Shown: positions 27,935 through 36,396 of the stretch, in pieces
Layout: the number at the start of each line of letters is the position of its first letter
Position numbering within the stretch: position 1 is the first letter of the stretch
Assembly: GCA_910577505.1 (NCBI GenBank)
Contig: CAJTLN010000001.1
Coordinates: 518,947 to 582,946, forward strand
Reading direction: 5' to 3'
Source: an uncultured Bacilli bacterium
GTDB lineage: Bacteria > Bacillota_I > Bacilli_A > RF39 > UBA660
DNA: 64,000 bases
The notes under the pieces: generated by a model
Seen by the model: only the letters and a program-made list of their open reading frames with translations
The model's database searches: none
What the model was told of the DNA's origin: nothing
Program-made: the position numbers and the translations under genes

Positions 27935-27943
27935 TGTTATAAT
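27935..27943 (+). promoter_or_regulatory. Extended -10 promoter
   Basis: TGTTATAAT at 27935-27943; no convincing -35 at the right distance. Confidence 0.6.
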
Positions 27944-27972
27944 GAAAAAATAGAAAGAGGTTTGAAGTTTAT

Positions 27973-29991
27973 ATGACAAATGAAGTGAATAATGGCTCAG
28001 TGACAGTTAATCAAACACCTGAAACTCAACCATTAAATCAGGGATATCCTGATTCAACAATTAATCCTACTGTTAATATGGCGCAACCACCAAAAGAAAA
28101 TCCCCTAAAAAAATTTGGTATAGCTCCTATTATTGGTATAGCAGTAGTAGTTTTTCTTTTAGTTGCTGGTGTTATTTTTAAAACAGTAACATCATCACCT
28201 AAAACAGTATTTAAAAATAGTATCAATAATCTTTATAAAGGACTAAACAAAGGTATTGATGAAGTTGAAGAACTAAATGAAAAATTTGATTTCACTAAAA
28301 AAGCATTAATTTTAAATGGTGATGTTAAATTTGATGCTAGTGAAAATATACTAAAAAATATCACTGGAGACTATGATATAAAGCTTAACGATTACTCCAT
28401 AGGAGCAGAATTAGGAGTAGACATAAATAATGAAAGAATGGCTCTAAATGCTTTCTTAAAAGGAAAATCAGAAAAAATAGAGGTTCAAACATATTTTGAA
28501 GATGGAGCAGCGTATGTTGGATCAACTCTATTTGATGGTTTAATAAAAACAGAAGATGTTGAAATAGATTTCAATGAATTTACTGACTTATTCAATGAAA
28601 TTGAAGAAAATACAGAATTTGAAGCAGAAAATTATGACTATGTAATTAAAGCAATTAAAAATGCCTTAGTAAAATCATTAGATAATAAGTATATGGAAAA
28701 AGATAGTGACGAAATAAAAATTGCTGGTGAAAAAGTAAAAGTCACAAAATATAGTTATACATTAAATGAGGAAGCTGTTCAATCTATGGCTAGATCAATT
28801 ACTGAACAGTTATTAGATGACAAAGAGTTTTCAAAAAAATTAGCTAAATTAATTGGGGAAGAAAAATCTGATATCGAAGACCAGTTAAAGGAAATGAAAA
28901 AAACATCTAAAGATATCGAATTTGATGGCAAAGTTGTAATTAACGTTTACCAAAAAGGATTATTTAATACGTCAGCAGGACTAAGTATTAAAATAGATAA
29001 AAAAGAATATTTCCACTATTATACTGATGGTGATAACCATGAAATTAAATTTGATGATAATGGTGGAGAATACTATGGTACAGTTGTAGAAATAGTTTCT
29101 AAAAAGAAAAATAAAGAATCAGAAGTTACCTTAGAATATAATGGAGAAAAAGTTGGAGAATTTACTATAAGAGAATTATCTGATAAAAAGATGGATTTTG
29201 ACTATAAAATAATTGACGAAGATGAAGAAGTTAAAGGAACTATCTATTTTACTTATAATGAAGAAAAAACATCTATCAAAGGCGATTATAAATTTAAACT
29301 AGAATACGAAGGAGAATATGTGTCTTTGGAAGGATCTTATGGTATAGAATCTAAAGATTCATTAAGCAAAGTAGATTCTAGTAAAGTTATATCAGAGGAT
29401 GATTTAGATGAAGAAAAAGTTCTAGAAAAAATAGAAGAAATAGCTAAGAAAGATCAATCATTCCAAACTCTTTTGGATATAATTAAAGATCAAGAAGAAG
29501 AGTCTATAAAGTCCCATCTAAATTCTTATGGAATGTATAGTGTAGAAACAAGTGAAATAGAATCAATAGTAAAAAGAAGTAAACCGACTGTCTTATTTGT
29601 AGGTTCATCATATTATTCATCATATAGTGATGAAGCTGGTTATACATTATTTGAAAACATTCAAAAAGTTCAAAATGAATTAGATTTTTATAGTTATTTC
29701 TATAACTCATATAACGTTAATGATAACTTTAAAGATATGGTTAAAGATGCTAAAATAACTTGTAAATATAAAGATAACACGGCTCTTGAACCTCCAGTTG
29801 CAAATCCAGTAGATGAAACACAAACTCCAGGAGTTTCACCAACTGCACCAACAGAAGAGTTTGCTAATAATTTATGTAGTGAATACCCAGTACTTTATTT
29901 TATAAAAGATGGCAAAGTAGTTAGTGCATTAAAAGGTATTGCAACAGTAGAAGACATTAAAGAATCACTAAAAGAAATAGGTATTGAATAA
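27973..29991 (+). CDS. Single-pass envelope protein with C-terminal thioredoxin-like domain
   Basis: 672 residues. A short Pro/Asn-rich cytoplasmic tail (1-48) precedes one membrane helix (about 50-71) and an outer region homologous to the protein at 24584-26644. After about residue 520 a thioredoxin-like domain is added: PTVLFVGSSYYSSYSDEAG (strand and helix start), a long helix, then YPVLYFIKDGKVVSALKG, the usual cis-Pro strand. The CxxC position holds SYYSSYSD, so no redox pair. Two Cys lie in an insert (KITCKYKD and NNLCSEYP) and might pair. RBS GAAAGAGG. Function unknown. Confidence 0.8.
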   Translation: MTNEVNNGSVTVNQTPETQPLNQGYPDSTINPTVNMAQPPKENPLKKFGIAPIIGIAVVVFLLVAGVIFKTVTSSPKTVFKNSINNLYKGLNKGIDEVEELNEKFDFTKKALILNGDVKFDASENILKNITGDYDIKLNDYSIGAELGVDINNERMALNAFLKGKSEKIEVQTYFEDGAAYVGSTLFDGLIKTEDVEIDFNEFTDLFNEIEENTEFEAENYDYVIKAIKNALVKSLDNKYMEKDSDEIKIAGEKVKVTKYSYTLNEEAVQSMARSITEQLLDDKEFSKKLAKLIGEEKSDIEDQLKEMKKTSKDIEFDGKVVINVYQKGLFNTSAGLSIKIDKKEYFHYYTDGDNHEIKFDDNGGEYYGTVVEIVSKKKNKESEVTLEYNGEKVGEFTIRELSDKKMDFDYKIIDEDEEVKGTIYFTYNEEKTSIKGDYKFKLEYEGEYVSLEGSYGIESKDSLSKVDSSKVISEDDLDEEKVLEKIEEIAKKDQSFQTLLDIIKDQEEESIKSHLNSYGMYSVETSEIESIVKRSKPTVLFVGSSYYSSYSDEAGYTLFENIQKVQNELDFYSYFYNSYNVNDNFKDMVKDAKITCKYKDNTALEPPVANPVDETQTPGVSPTAPTEEFANNLCSEYPVLYFIKDGKVVSALKGIATVEDIKESLKEIGIE

Positions 29992-29996
29992 TAAAG

Positions 29997-30026
29997 AGAT
30001 TGCTAAATAAAATAGCAATCTTTTTA
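29997..30026 (+). terminator. Terminator
   Basis: AGATTGCTA / TAGCAATCT stem with AATAAAA loop and T5. Confidence 0.9.
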
Positions 30027-30085
30027 CTAGACAGTTATTAAAATATATAGTATACTTTAATAAGTAAAGTAAAGGGATGATTTAA

Positions 30086-30505
30086 ATGAATGGACAAATT
30101 AGAGATAAATATTTGCCAGTTGGTTCTGTGGTATTATTACAAAATGGAAGTAAAAGAGTAATGATTAATGGTTTTTGCACAATGGACGCAAGTAAACCAG
30201 ATAAAATTTATGATTATTCAGGAGTTTTATTTCCAGAAGGATCTTTGAGCTCAGATCAAACTTTATTATTTGATCATAGTCAAATTGTCAGAATAGATCA
30301 TATTGGCTTAGACGATCAAGAAGAAAGAGAATTTAAGGTTAAACTGGCTCAAATAGTAGCAGCAGCTAATCAAAGTGGTAGTATGCCTAGTGGACAAGCT
30401 CCTCAAATGAACCCTAATGGTATGCAAAATCCAGGAATGATGAATCAACCATCACAAGCAATGCCACAAAACCCTATGAATCCACAAAATCCAAATAATT
30501 ATTAA
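30086..30505 (+). CDS. DUF4176 family protein
   Basis: 139 residues. Residues 1-95 match DUF4176: LPVGSVVLLQNGSKRVMINGF, then KIYDYSGVLFPEGSL and a final DDQEEREFKVKL helix. The tail (about 97-139) is Pro, Met, Asn and Gln-rich. DUF4176 proteins are often seen beside ESX-type (type VII) secretion genes in Firmicutes, but no WXG100, EssC or EsaA homologue lies in this window. Single-gene unit with RBS AAAGGGATGA. Function unknown. Confidence 0.8.
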   Translation: MNGQIRDKYLPVGSVVLLQNGSKRVMINGFCTMDASKPDKIYDYSGVLFPEGSLSSDQTLLFDHSQIVRIDHIGLDDQEEREFKVKLAQIVAAANQSGSMPSGQAPQMNPNGMQNPGMMNQPSQAMPQNPMNPQNPNNY

Positions 30506-30520
30506 TTTTTTATAAATAAT

Positions 30521-30556
30521 AACAATTACTATTTGACAAATAATAGTAATTGTTTT
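30521..30556 (+). terminator. Terminator of the DUF4176 gene
   Basis: 13-bp stem AACAATTACTATT / AATAGTAATTGTT with an eight-base loop, then TTTATATT. The promoter of the proS leader lies inside the same bases. Confidence 0.6.
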
Positions 30557-30561
30557 ATATT
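30533..30561 (+). promoter_or_regulatory. Promoter of the T-box-proS unit
   Basis: TTGACA at 30533-30538, 17-base spacer, TATATT at 30556-30561. Near-perfect sigma-A spacing. It overlaps the upstream hairpin. Confidence 0.8.
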
Positions 30562-30567
30562 ATTTGC

Positions 30568-30768
30568 AATATGTTGATTGGGACATAATGTCTTATTTCC
30601 TTATTTAAAGAGAACTTAATAGTGGTGAGAGTTAAGTAATAATAGTAAGATATTCCTACCCATGAATGAAATATGAAAATATTTCCGGATATTTATCCGT
30701 TATCAAAAAGAGTATATTAAGGATGGTACCGTGCAATCTAGCACTCCTTTGGTACCATCTTTTTTATT
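30568..30768 (+). ncRNA. T-box riboswitch controlling proS
   Basis: Leader RNA that senses uncharged tRNA-Pro. The T-box core AAGGATGGTACCGTG lies at 30719-30733. Antiterminator: AAGGA / TCCTT plus GTGC / GCAC with the bulge TGGTACC, whose UGGU pairs with the tRNA ACCA end. Competing terminator: GATGGTACC (30722-30730) / GGTACCATC (30751-30759) with T6. In stem I the best specifier is CCT at 30655-30657 (a proline codon followed by A). The target gene is ProRS, which agrees. The exact 5' end is estimated from the promoter. Confidence 0.9.
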
Positions 30769-30783
30769 TTAGGAGATGATATT

Positions 30784-30855
30784 ATGAAATGGATATTAAT
30801 GCGACCGACTCTTTTAGAATATACTAGTAAGAAAAATAAGGAGGAGATAATATGA
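30784..30855 (+). CDS. 23-codon upstream ORF coupled to proS
   Basis: A short ORF (MKWILMRPTLLEY...KEEII) starts at an ATG with a strong RBS (AGGAGATGATATT) just after the T-box terminator. It ends at TGA overlapping the proS ATG (ATGA). The proS RBS (AAGGAGGAG) lies inside it. The sequence shows no known peptide and only one Pro codon. It may couple or tune translation of proS, or be a non-functional product of RBS-rich sequence. Confidence 0.45.
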   Translation: MKWILMRPTLLEYTSKKNKEEII

Positions 30856-32549
30856 AGATAAATAATAGTTTTTTCTTCACTTTAAGAGAAGATGCTAAAG
30901 ATGAAGAAAGTACAAGTGGAAATTTACTTGTACGTAGTGGAATGATAAAAAAAGTAGGAGCAGGTATTTATATGTTCTTGCCAATGGGATTAAGAACTTT
31001 AGATAAAATAAAAGGTATCGTAAAAGAAGAAATGGACAATGCTGGTGCTCAAGAATTATTAATGCCTAGTTTAATACCAAGTGATTATTATGAAACATGT
31101 GGTCGTGTAGAAGCATTTGGTAATGACATGTTTAATCTTAAAGATCGTGGAAATAAACCACTTGTATTGGGGCCAACCCATGAAGAATTGTTCACAATAG
31201 CAGCTAAAACAATGGTTAAAAGTTACAAAGATTTACATTTTACTTTATATCAACAAGCAGATAAATTTAGAGACGAGCCAAGACCAAGATATGGACTTAT
31301 AAGAGTAAGAGAATTTATAATGAAAGATGCTTATTCCTTTGATAGAGATGAAGCTTCACTAGATGTATCATATAATATTATGAAAGATGCCTATAATAAA
31401 ATTTACAATCGCTTAGGAATAAATTATAAAATTGTAAAAGCAGATTGTGGTGCTATGGGAGGATCTTTATCTGAAGAGTATCAAGCTGTAACTAATATTG
31501 GAGAAGATACTTTGGTTCTTTGTAATTCATGTGATTACTCAACTAACTTAGAAATATCAGAATGTATTTCACCAATAAATGATAAAGAAGTAGAAAAAAC
31601 AATGGAATTAGTTGAAACTACTCATCAAGAAACTATTGAAGAAGTATGTGAATTTCTAAATTTAGATGTTAAAAAATCCGTAAAAGCGCTTCTTATGAAT
31701 GTTAATGATGAGTTAGTAGTATTCTTTGTCCGTGGCGACAGAGAACTAAATGAAAATAAAGTATGTAAACTTCTTGGCGTAAAAGAAATAAATTTTGCAG
31801 ATGACGCTCTTATAGCAACAAGTAATGCTGTACCAGGATATACAGGACCAGTAAACTTAAATTGTAAAGTAATAATTGACAACGAAGTATTAAAAATAAA
31901 AAACTTCTGCTGTGGTGCCAATAAAGAAGGATATCATTATATAAATGTAAATGCAAATGATATAAAATATGATATGGTAGCTGATATTGTTAATGTAAAA
32001 GAAGGAGATATTTGTCCTCATTGCGGTGGAAAATTATACTTTAAAAAAGGAATTGAAATAGGTAATTTATTTAAACTGGGAACTAAATATGCTGAAAAAC
32101 TAGGTTTAACATTCTTAGATGAAAATAATCAGGAGCAAACAGTTACAATGGGATGCTATGGTATTGGCGTAGGAAGAATTTTAGCCAGTATTATTGAACA
32201 AAGCCACGATGATGATGGTATGATTCTACCTATGTCAATTGCCCCTTATCAAGTAGCTTTAGTTCAAATTGATATGAAAAACCAAGAGCAAACAGCAATA
32301 GCTGAAAAAATATATGAAGAATTGAAGAAAAACAATATTGAAGTAATCTATGATAATCGTGATGAAAGACCAGGAGTAAAATTCAAGGATATGGATTTAA
32401 TAGGAATACCATTACGTATTACTATAGGCAAGAAAATTTCTGATAATTTAGTTGAGTTAAAGATAAGAAAAACAAAAGAACAATCAGAAATAGCAATTGA
32501 CGAAATTGTCAATAAAGTTACTGAATATGTTAAAGATGGCTTAAAATAA
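30852..32549 (+). CDS. proS: Prolyl-tRNA synthetase
   Basis: 565 residues, bacterial type with an editing insertion. Class II motif 1 lies around FLPMGLRTLDKI, motif 2 at RDEPRPRYGLIRVREF and motif 3 at GCYGIGVGRIL. The YbaK-like editing domain occupies about 225-385. A Cys pair (CPHCGG) lies just after it. The anticodon-binding domain forms the C-terminus (IAPYQVALVQID onwards). Expression is controlled by the upstream T-box. Strong RBS AAGGAGGAG. Confidence 0.97.
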   Translation: MKINNSFFFTLREDAKDEESTSGNLLVRSGMIKKVGAGIYMFLPMGLRTLDKIKGIVKEEMDNAGAQELLMPSLIPSDYYETCGRVEAFGNDMFNLKDRGNKPLVLGPTHEELFTIAAKTMVKSYKDLHFTLYQQADKFRDEPRPRYGLIRVREFIMKDAYSFDRDEASLDVSYNIMKDAYNKIYNRLGINYKIVKADCGAMGGSLSEEYQAVTNIGEDTLVLCNSCDYSTNLEISECISPINDKEVEKTMELVETTHQETIEEVCEFLNLDVKKSVKALLMNVNDELVVFFVRGDRELNENKVCKLLGVKEINFADDALIATSNAVPGYTGPVNLNCKVIIDNEVLKIKNFCCGANKEGYHYINVNANDIKYDMVADIVNVKEGDICPHCGGKLYFKKGIEIGNLFKLGTKYAEKLGLTFLDENNQEQTVTMGCYGIGVGRILASIIEQSHDDDGMILPMSIAPYQVALVQIDMKNQEQTAIAEKIYEELKKNNIEVIYDNRDERPGVKFKDMDLIGIPLRITIGKKISDNLVELKIRKTKEQSEIAIDEIVNKVTEYVKDGLK

Positions 32550-32562
32550 GTCATCTTTTTTG
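32533..32562 (+). terminator. Terminator of proS overlapping its stop
   Basis: AAGATGGCTTA pairs with TAAGTCATCTT (two G-T pairs), followed by T6. Confidence 0.75.
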
Positions 32563-32585
32563 ATATACTTAAAATAGGTGAGAAT

Positions 32586-34463
32586 ATGGAAGAACTATTT
32601 ACTAAATTTTGTCGTTATTATGTTTTAAACGGAACAGAAGAGGAATATCAAGAGTTAGTTAATCTATCAGGACCAAACTTTAAAGATTATCAAAAAAAAG
32701 CACTAAAATTTTCTAAAAATTTAAAAAGAAAAACTCAAAAGATGGGATTCGACACAGATTTTGAATCTTTTTGTAATATGTTAGAAGACTATATAAATAA
32801 AAAAGACAATCTTTCTGATATAGAAAAGAAGAATTATCTAAAAGTACTACTGAGTTTATCAAACATTCACGATATTAATTTAAGAGAGGAATTAGAAAAG
32901 TATGTCTCTTATAAAGACTCTACAAGCGATGATAAATTATATAAAAATATCTTTAAAAAATTCTGTTGTTATAACTTAACAACAGATAATACCGTTGAAG
33001 ACTTTAACGAATTAAAAAGCCTTGCCCAAGAAAATAATCTCGATTTTTATGAACTACAACAAAAATCAATAAGCTTTGTTGAAGAGATAAAAGAATTAAT
33101 TGAAAAACTTGGTTTTTCAAATGATGAAAATTCTTTTTATCAAATGGTTGATGAATATAAAAATCAAAAAAAACATATGACAGATACCCAAAAAGCCTCT
33201 TACCTAAGAATATTATTATATTTGTCCGAAATATATGAAGTAAATTTAAGAGATATTTTATTTAATTCAAAAGATATAAATAGCGAAAATAAAGAATATA
33301 GTTTTGATTTTAATAACATTATAAATCCATTAGATAACAATATGTTATTATCTGATATGTTAAGTCAAAGATTTAATAATGGTCAATTTGACATAGAAAA
33401 TTTATATCAAGTTGAATCAAACAAAAATAGTGAATATAATTATAGTAAAATTCAAGCCAACTTAATTTTTAAGATATTTCGTATATTTATCGACAAAATG
33501 AGTAATTATGCTTACGAAGATTTAAACCCTAAATATTCAAACTTAATAGGTGAAGAAGAATTATCATTATTAGATAATTTAACAGAAGAAAAAATATATA
33601 ATATTTTAATTGACATAAACAAAAATGAATCAAAACATTATGTTTGTAAAAAGTATAAAATTACAGATAATTTATATAAATTTATTCTATTATCGGCCAA
33701 TGAGGCAACTAATTTAAAAAGCAATATTAAAGGATCCACGTATTCCTTATTTAACTATAATTACTCTAAACCAACTATAGCCATATATATATCGGGAGAA
33801 GAAAAAGACATATTTAATTTTTTAAATGATTATATAAAACTATGCATTCAAAATGATTTATCTTATGATTTAGAGAGCTCTTATAATCGTCATTCTAATA
33901 CTTATATATTGCTATCAAATAAAGAAGAATTTATTAGAAGAATAAATCTTTTAGAATCTTTAGCTTATAAATGGAATAAAAAATTATTCAAACCTAATCC
34001 TATTACTTGTACTGTAAACGGCACATATTATGGTGTAACAGACATTGGTATGTTAGATTCAAAAAATAATATTTTAATACCATATTTTTCTTATATCAAT
34101 ATTATATCTGAACTTTCTTATTATAGAGTATTATCAAAACTGATAATTAATAAGATAACTGACACTAAAGCTCAAGATATTATAAATAATTTTATTGCGT
34201 TAAATGATTTAAAAATAAATAATATAGAATCTTTAGAAATTTCCATTAATGATAATAACTTTGATATGATAAAAGATCTAGTTAATCAATACATACCTCT
34301 TGTCATTAATACATTAAATATTTACATGGAAGATCAAATTAAAAAAGAAAATATTATCATTGAATTTAGAAAATCTTTATTATATATTTCAAATATATTA
34401 TTTAAAAATGATAAGAAAGAAAAATCAAATATAGCATTAAACAATTTATTAAAAAATAAATAA
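32586..34463 (+). CDS. Unknown protein with two tandem N-terminal repeats
   Basis: 625 residues, soluble, Asn/Lys/Ile-rich. The first 230 residues contain two copies of a helical unit of about 110 residues. Copy 1 starts at FTKFCRYYVLNGTEEEYQEL, copy 2 at FKKFCCYNLTTDNTVEDFNE. Matching positions include KMGFDTD/KLGFSND, YLKVLLSLSNIHDINLRE and YLRILLYLSEIYEVNLRD. The rest (about 240-625) is one larger region with no recognised motif. Single-gene unit with GGTGAGAAT before the ATG. Function unknown. Confidence 0.78.
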   Translation: MEELFTKFCRYYVLNGTEEEYQELVNLSGPNFKDYQKKALKFSKNLKRKTQKMGFDTDFESFCNMLEDYINKKDNLSDIEKKNYLKVLLSLSNIHDINLREELEKYVSYKDSTSDDKLYKNIFKKFCCYNLTTDNTVEDFNELKSLAQENNLDFYELQQKSISFVEEIKELIEKLGFSNDENSFYQMVDEYKNQKKHMTDTQKASYLRILLYLSEIYEVNLRDILFNSKDINSENKEYSFDFNNIINPLDNNMLLSDMLSQRFNNGQFDIENLYQVESNKNSEYNYSKIQANLIFKIFRIFIDKMSNYAYEDLNPKYSNLIGEEELSLLDNLTEEKIYNILIDINKNESKHYVCKKYKITDNLYKFILLSANEATNLKSNIKGSTYSLFNYNYSKPTIAIYISGEEKDIFNFLNDYIKLCIQNDLSYDLESSYNRHSNTYILLSNKEEFIRRINLLESLAYKWNKKLFKPNPITCTVNGTYYGVTDIGMLDSKNNILIPYFSYINIISELSYYRVLSKLIINKITDTKAQDIINNFIALNDLKINNIESLEISINDNNFDMIKDLVNQYIPLVINTLNIYMEDQIKKENIIIEFRKSLLYISNILFKNDKKEKSNIALNNLLKNK

Positions 34464-34479
34464 TTACTTAATAGAAAAG

Positions 34480-34507
34480 AATTATTCTACTTTGAATAAT
34501 TTTTTTA
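34480..34507 (+). terminator. Terminator
   Basis: AATTATTC / GAATAATT with a six-base loop and T run. Confidence 0.8.
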
Positions 34508-34541
34508 ATTTGTTAATATATTTATAGAGAGAAGTGAAAAT

Positions 34542-35363
34542 ATGCGAAAAAAATTTAAAGAATTTAAAAATGAACTAAAAAGAGCAAGAAAAGAGAAAAG
34601 AAGTAGTTCTATTATTGTATATTTTATTTTAAGAGCATTAGTTATTGCTTGTATGGTTCTAGAATTTCTAAGAGGTGATTTAAATAATGCAGCTCTTTGC
34701 TTACTATCCTTGATTTTATTCTTAATTCCATTCTTTATTGAAAGAAAGTTTAAAATTGATTTACCAAACACACTTGAAATTATTATCATGCTTTTTATAT
34801 TTTCTGCAGAAATATTAGGAGAAATTAATAACTTTTATGGAATTATTCCATATTGGGATACTTTATTACATACTCTTAATGGCTTTATTGCTGCGGGTAT
34901 TGGATTTGCTTTAATTGATTTATTAAATCAAAACACCAAAAGCATAAACTTATCTCCAGTTTTTGTTGCTATAGTTTCATTTTGCTTCTCAATGACAATC
35001 GGGATAATGTGGGAGTTTTTTGAATATACTGCTGATAAATATTTTTCTACAGATATGCAAAAAGATAGAATAATAAAAAAAATAAATTCTGTAAAACTAA
35101 ATGAAGATGGAAAAAATATTCCTTTTTCAATCGATAATATTGATAAGACAACAATTTACTATACAGATAAAAGCGGAAATCAAACCTCAACAACCATAAA
35201 TAAAGGATATTTAGACATTGGTCTTATTGATACAATGAAAGATTTATTTGTTAACTTTATCGGAGCATTATGCTTTAGTATATTCGGATATCTTTATATC
35301 TTAAATCGTGATAAATATCATTTTATAACTAATTTTATTCCTCAAAAAGTATTAAAAGAATAA
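34542..35363 (+). CDS. Polytopic membrane protein, YjdF/DUF2238-like
   Basis: 273 residues. A basic N-terminal tail (RKKFKEFKNELKRARKEKR) precedes six or so membrane helices. Conserved-looking polar residues lie in or near the membrane: YWDTLLHTLNGFIAAGIGFA, then IMWEFFEYTADKYF and DTMKDLFVNFIGA. The pattern of Asp-His, Glu and Asp recalls the YjdF (DUF2238) family. A 60-residue soluble insert separates the last two parts. Role unknown. RBS GAGAGAAGTG; terminator at the stop. Confidence 0.7.
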   Translation: MRKKFKEFKNELKRARKEKRSSSIIVYFILRALVIACMVLEFLRGDLNNAALCLLSLILFLIPFFIERKFKIDLPNTLEIIIMLFIFSAEILGEINNFYGIIPYWDTLLHTLNGFIAAGIGFALIDLLNQNTKSINLSPVFVAIVSFCFSMTIGIMWEFFEYTADKYFSTDMQKDRIIKKINSVKLNEDGKNIPFSIDNIDKTTIYYTDKSGNQTSTTINKGYLDIGLIDTMKDLFVNFIGALCFSIFGYLYILNRDKYHFITNFIPQKVLKE

Positions 35364-35371
35364 TGCTTTTT
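35346..35371 (+). terminator. Terminator overlapping the stop
   Basis: AAAGTATT / AATGCTTT (one G-T pair) followed by T6. Confidence 0.65.
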
Positions 35372-35436
35372 TCATTATTTCTTCATAAACTTATCATAAT
35401 TTAATATTAATATATTTCTTTAGAAGGGAAGAAATA

Positions 35437-35664
35437 ATGAAAATAGAAATAATAGGAGTTAATACATCAAAAGGACTAATAATGAAAAATAGAATTATTG
35501 ATATATCAGCATCAATTAAAGGTAAAATAATTATTAACCTTGTTAATGATAATTTAAATAACAATCTTCCTTTACTTTATATTAACGATAAACTCATTAG
35601 TAAAGGAAGAATAATGAGTAAAAGAGAATTAGTAAAGTATCTAAAAAATAATTATAAAGAATAA
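35437..35664 (+). CDS. Small thioredoxin-fold-like protein without CxxC
   Basis: 75 residues. The layout fits the small Thioredoxin_3 type: a first strand KIEIIGVNTSKG (a CxxC would normally follow the strand), a helix, a strand, then LPLLYINDKLISKGRIMSKRELVKYL. That end matches the family's PxLxINGKxxxxGxxxSxxEL. No Cys is present at all, so it cannot do thiol exchange. Good RBS AGAAGGGAAG. It precedes the phospholipase C-like gene. The call rests on pattern only. Confidence 0.6.
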   Translation: MKIEIIGVNTSKGLIMKNRIIDISASIKGKIIINLVNDNLNNNLPLLYINDKLISKGRIMSKRELVKYLKNNYKE

Positions 35665-35671
35665 AGACATA

Positions 35672-35680
35672 TGATATAAT
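35672..35680 (+). promoter_or_regulatory. Extended -10 promoter
   Basis: TGATATAAT at 35672-35680, 16 bases before the ATG at 35697; -35 not clear. Confidence 0.5.
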
Positions 35681-35696
35681 CATAATAGGTGATAGT

Positions 35697-36329
35697 ATGG
35701 CATCAGCAATTATTCATTTATGCGTTGCAAAAGAAGTAAATAAATATTTAAATATGGATGAGAATGAACTTCTACTTGGTTCGATAGCTCCAGATATTTC
35801 TAAGCAAATAGGACAAACAAAAGAGATATCTCATTTCTTAGATTATTCAAATGAAGATGATATTCCTAACATTGATAGGTTCCTAGCTAAATACAAATCA
35901 GAGTTAAACAAACCATTTGAGATGGGATATTTAATTCATTTACTAACTGATAAATATTGGTTTAGGGATTATGTCTATCAATACATTGAAAGATATACTA
36001 AAAACTCAGTTAAAAAAAATATAACTTATACAGCTATCAGAGATGTCATATACAATGACTATACTAATATAAATATTGATCTTATAGATAAATATATGCT
36101 ACCTTTAAAAATATTCTATAATGAATTTAAATGTCCACAAAGTATAATTACTGAGATACCAGTTGATAAATTAGATATTTTAATTGAAAAAATGGGCCTT
36201 ATTATAGAAGAAAGTAAACAAGAGAAAACATTTATGTTTGATACAACAGATATTGAAATATTCATAACCAATACAGTAAGGTATATTATAAAGGATATTA
36301 TGATTTTAGGAATTCGCCCACAAAAATGA
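35697..36329 (+). CDS. Zinc-dependent phospholipase C-like protein
   Basis: 210 residues. The pattern fits the zinc-dependent phospholipase C superfamily (Pfam Zn_dep_PLPC). His near the start is in SAIIHLCVAKEV, then LLLGSIAPDIS, a His in EISHFLDY, and GYLIHLLTDKYWFRDYV, whose His and Asp are typical metal ligands. There is no signal peptide, so it acts in the cytoplasm. Close relatives in Firmicutes are annotated only as hydrolases. Substrate unknown. Confidence 0.75.
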   Translation: MASAIIHLCVAKEVNKYLNMDENELLLGSIAPDISKQIGQTKEISHFLDYSNEDDIPNIDRFLAKYKSELNKPFEMGYLIHLLTDKYWFRDYVYQYIERYTKNSVKKNITYTAIRDVIYNDYTNINIDLIDKYMLPLKIFYNEFKCPQSIITEIPVDKLDILIEKMGLIIEESKQEKTFMFDTTDIEIFITNTVRYIIKDIMILGIRPQK

Positions 36330-36351
36330 TTTACAAAAATCATTTTTTTAA
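36325..36351 (+). terminator. Terminator
   Basis: AAATGATTT / AAATCATTT stem around ACA, followed by T4. Confidence 0.75.
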
Positions 36352-36364
36352 TTTGTTTATTATA

Positions 36365-36373
36365 TGTTATAAT
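36365..36373 (+). promoter_or_regulatory. Extended -10 promoter
   Basis: TGTTATAAT at 36365-36373, 24 bases before the ATG at 36397. Confidence 0.65.
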
Positions 36374-36396
36374 TAAAATAATAGGAGGTGGTATAA

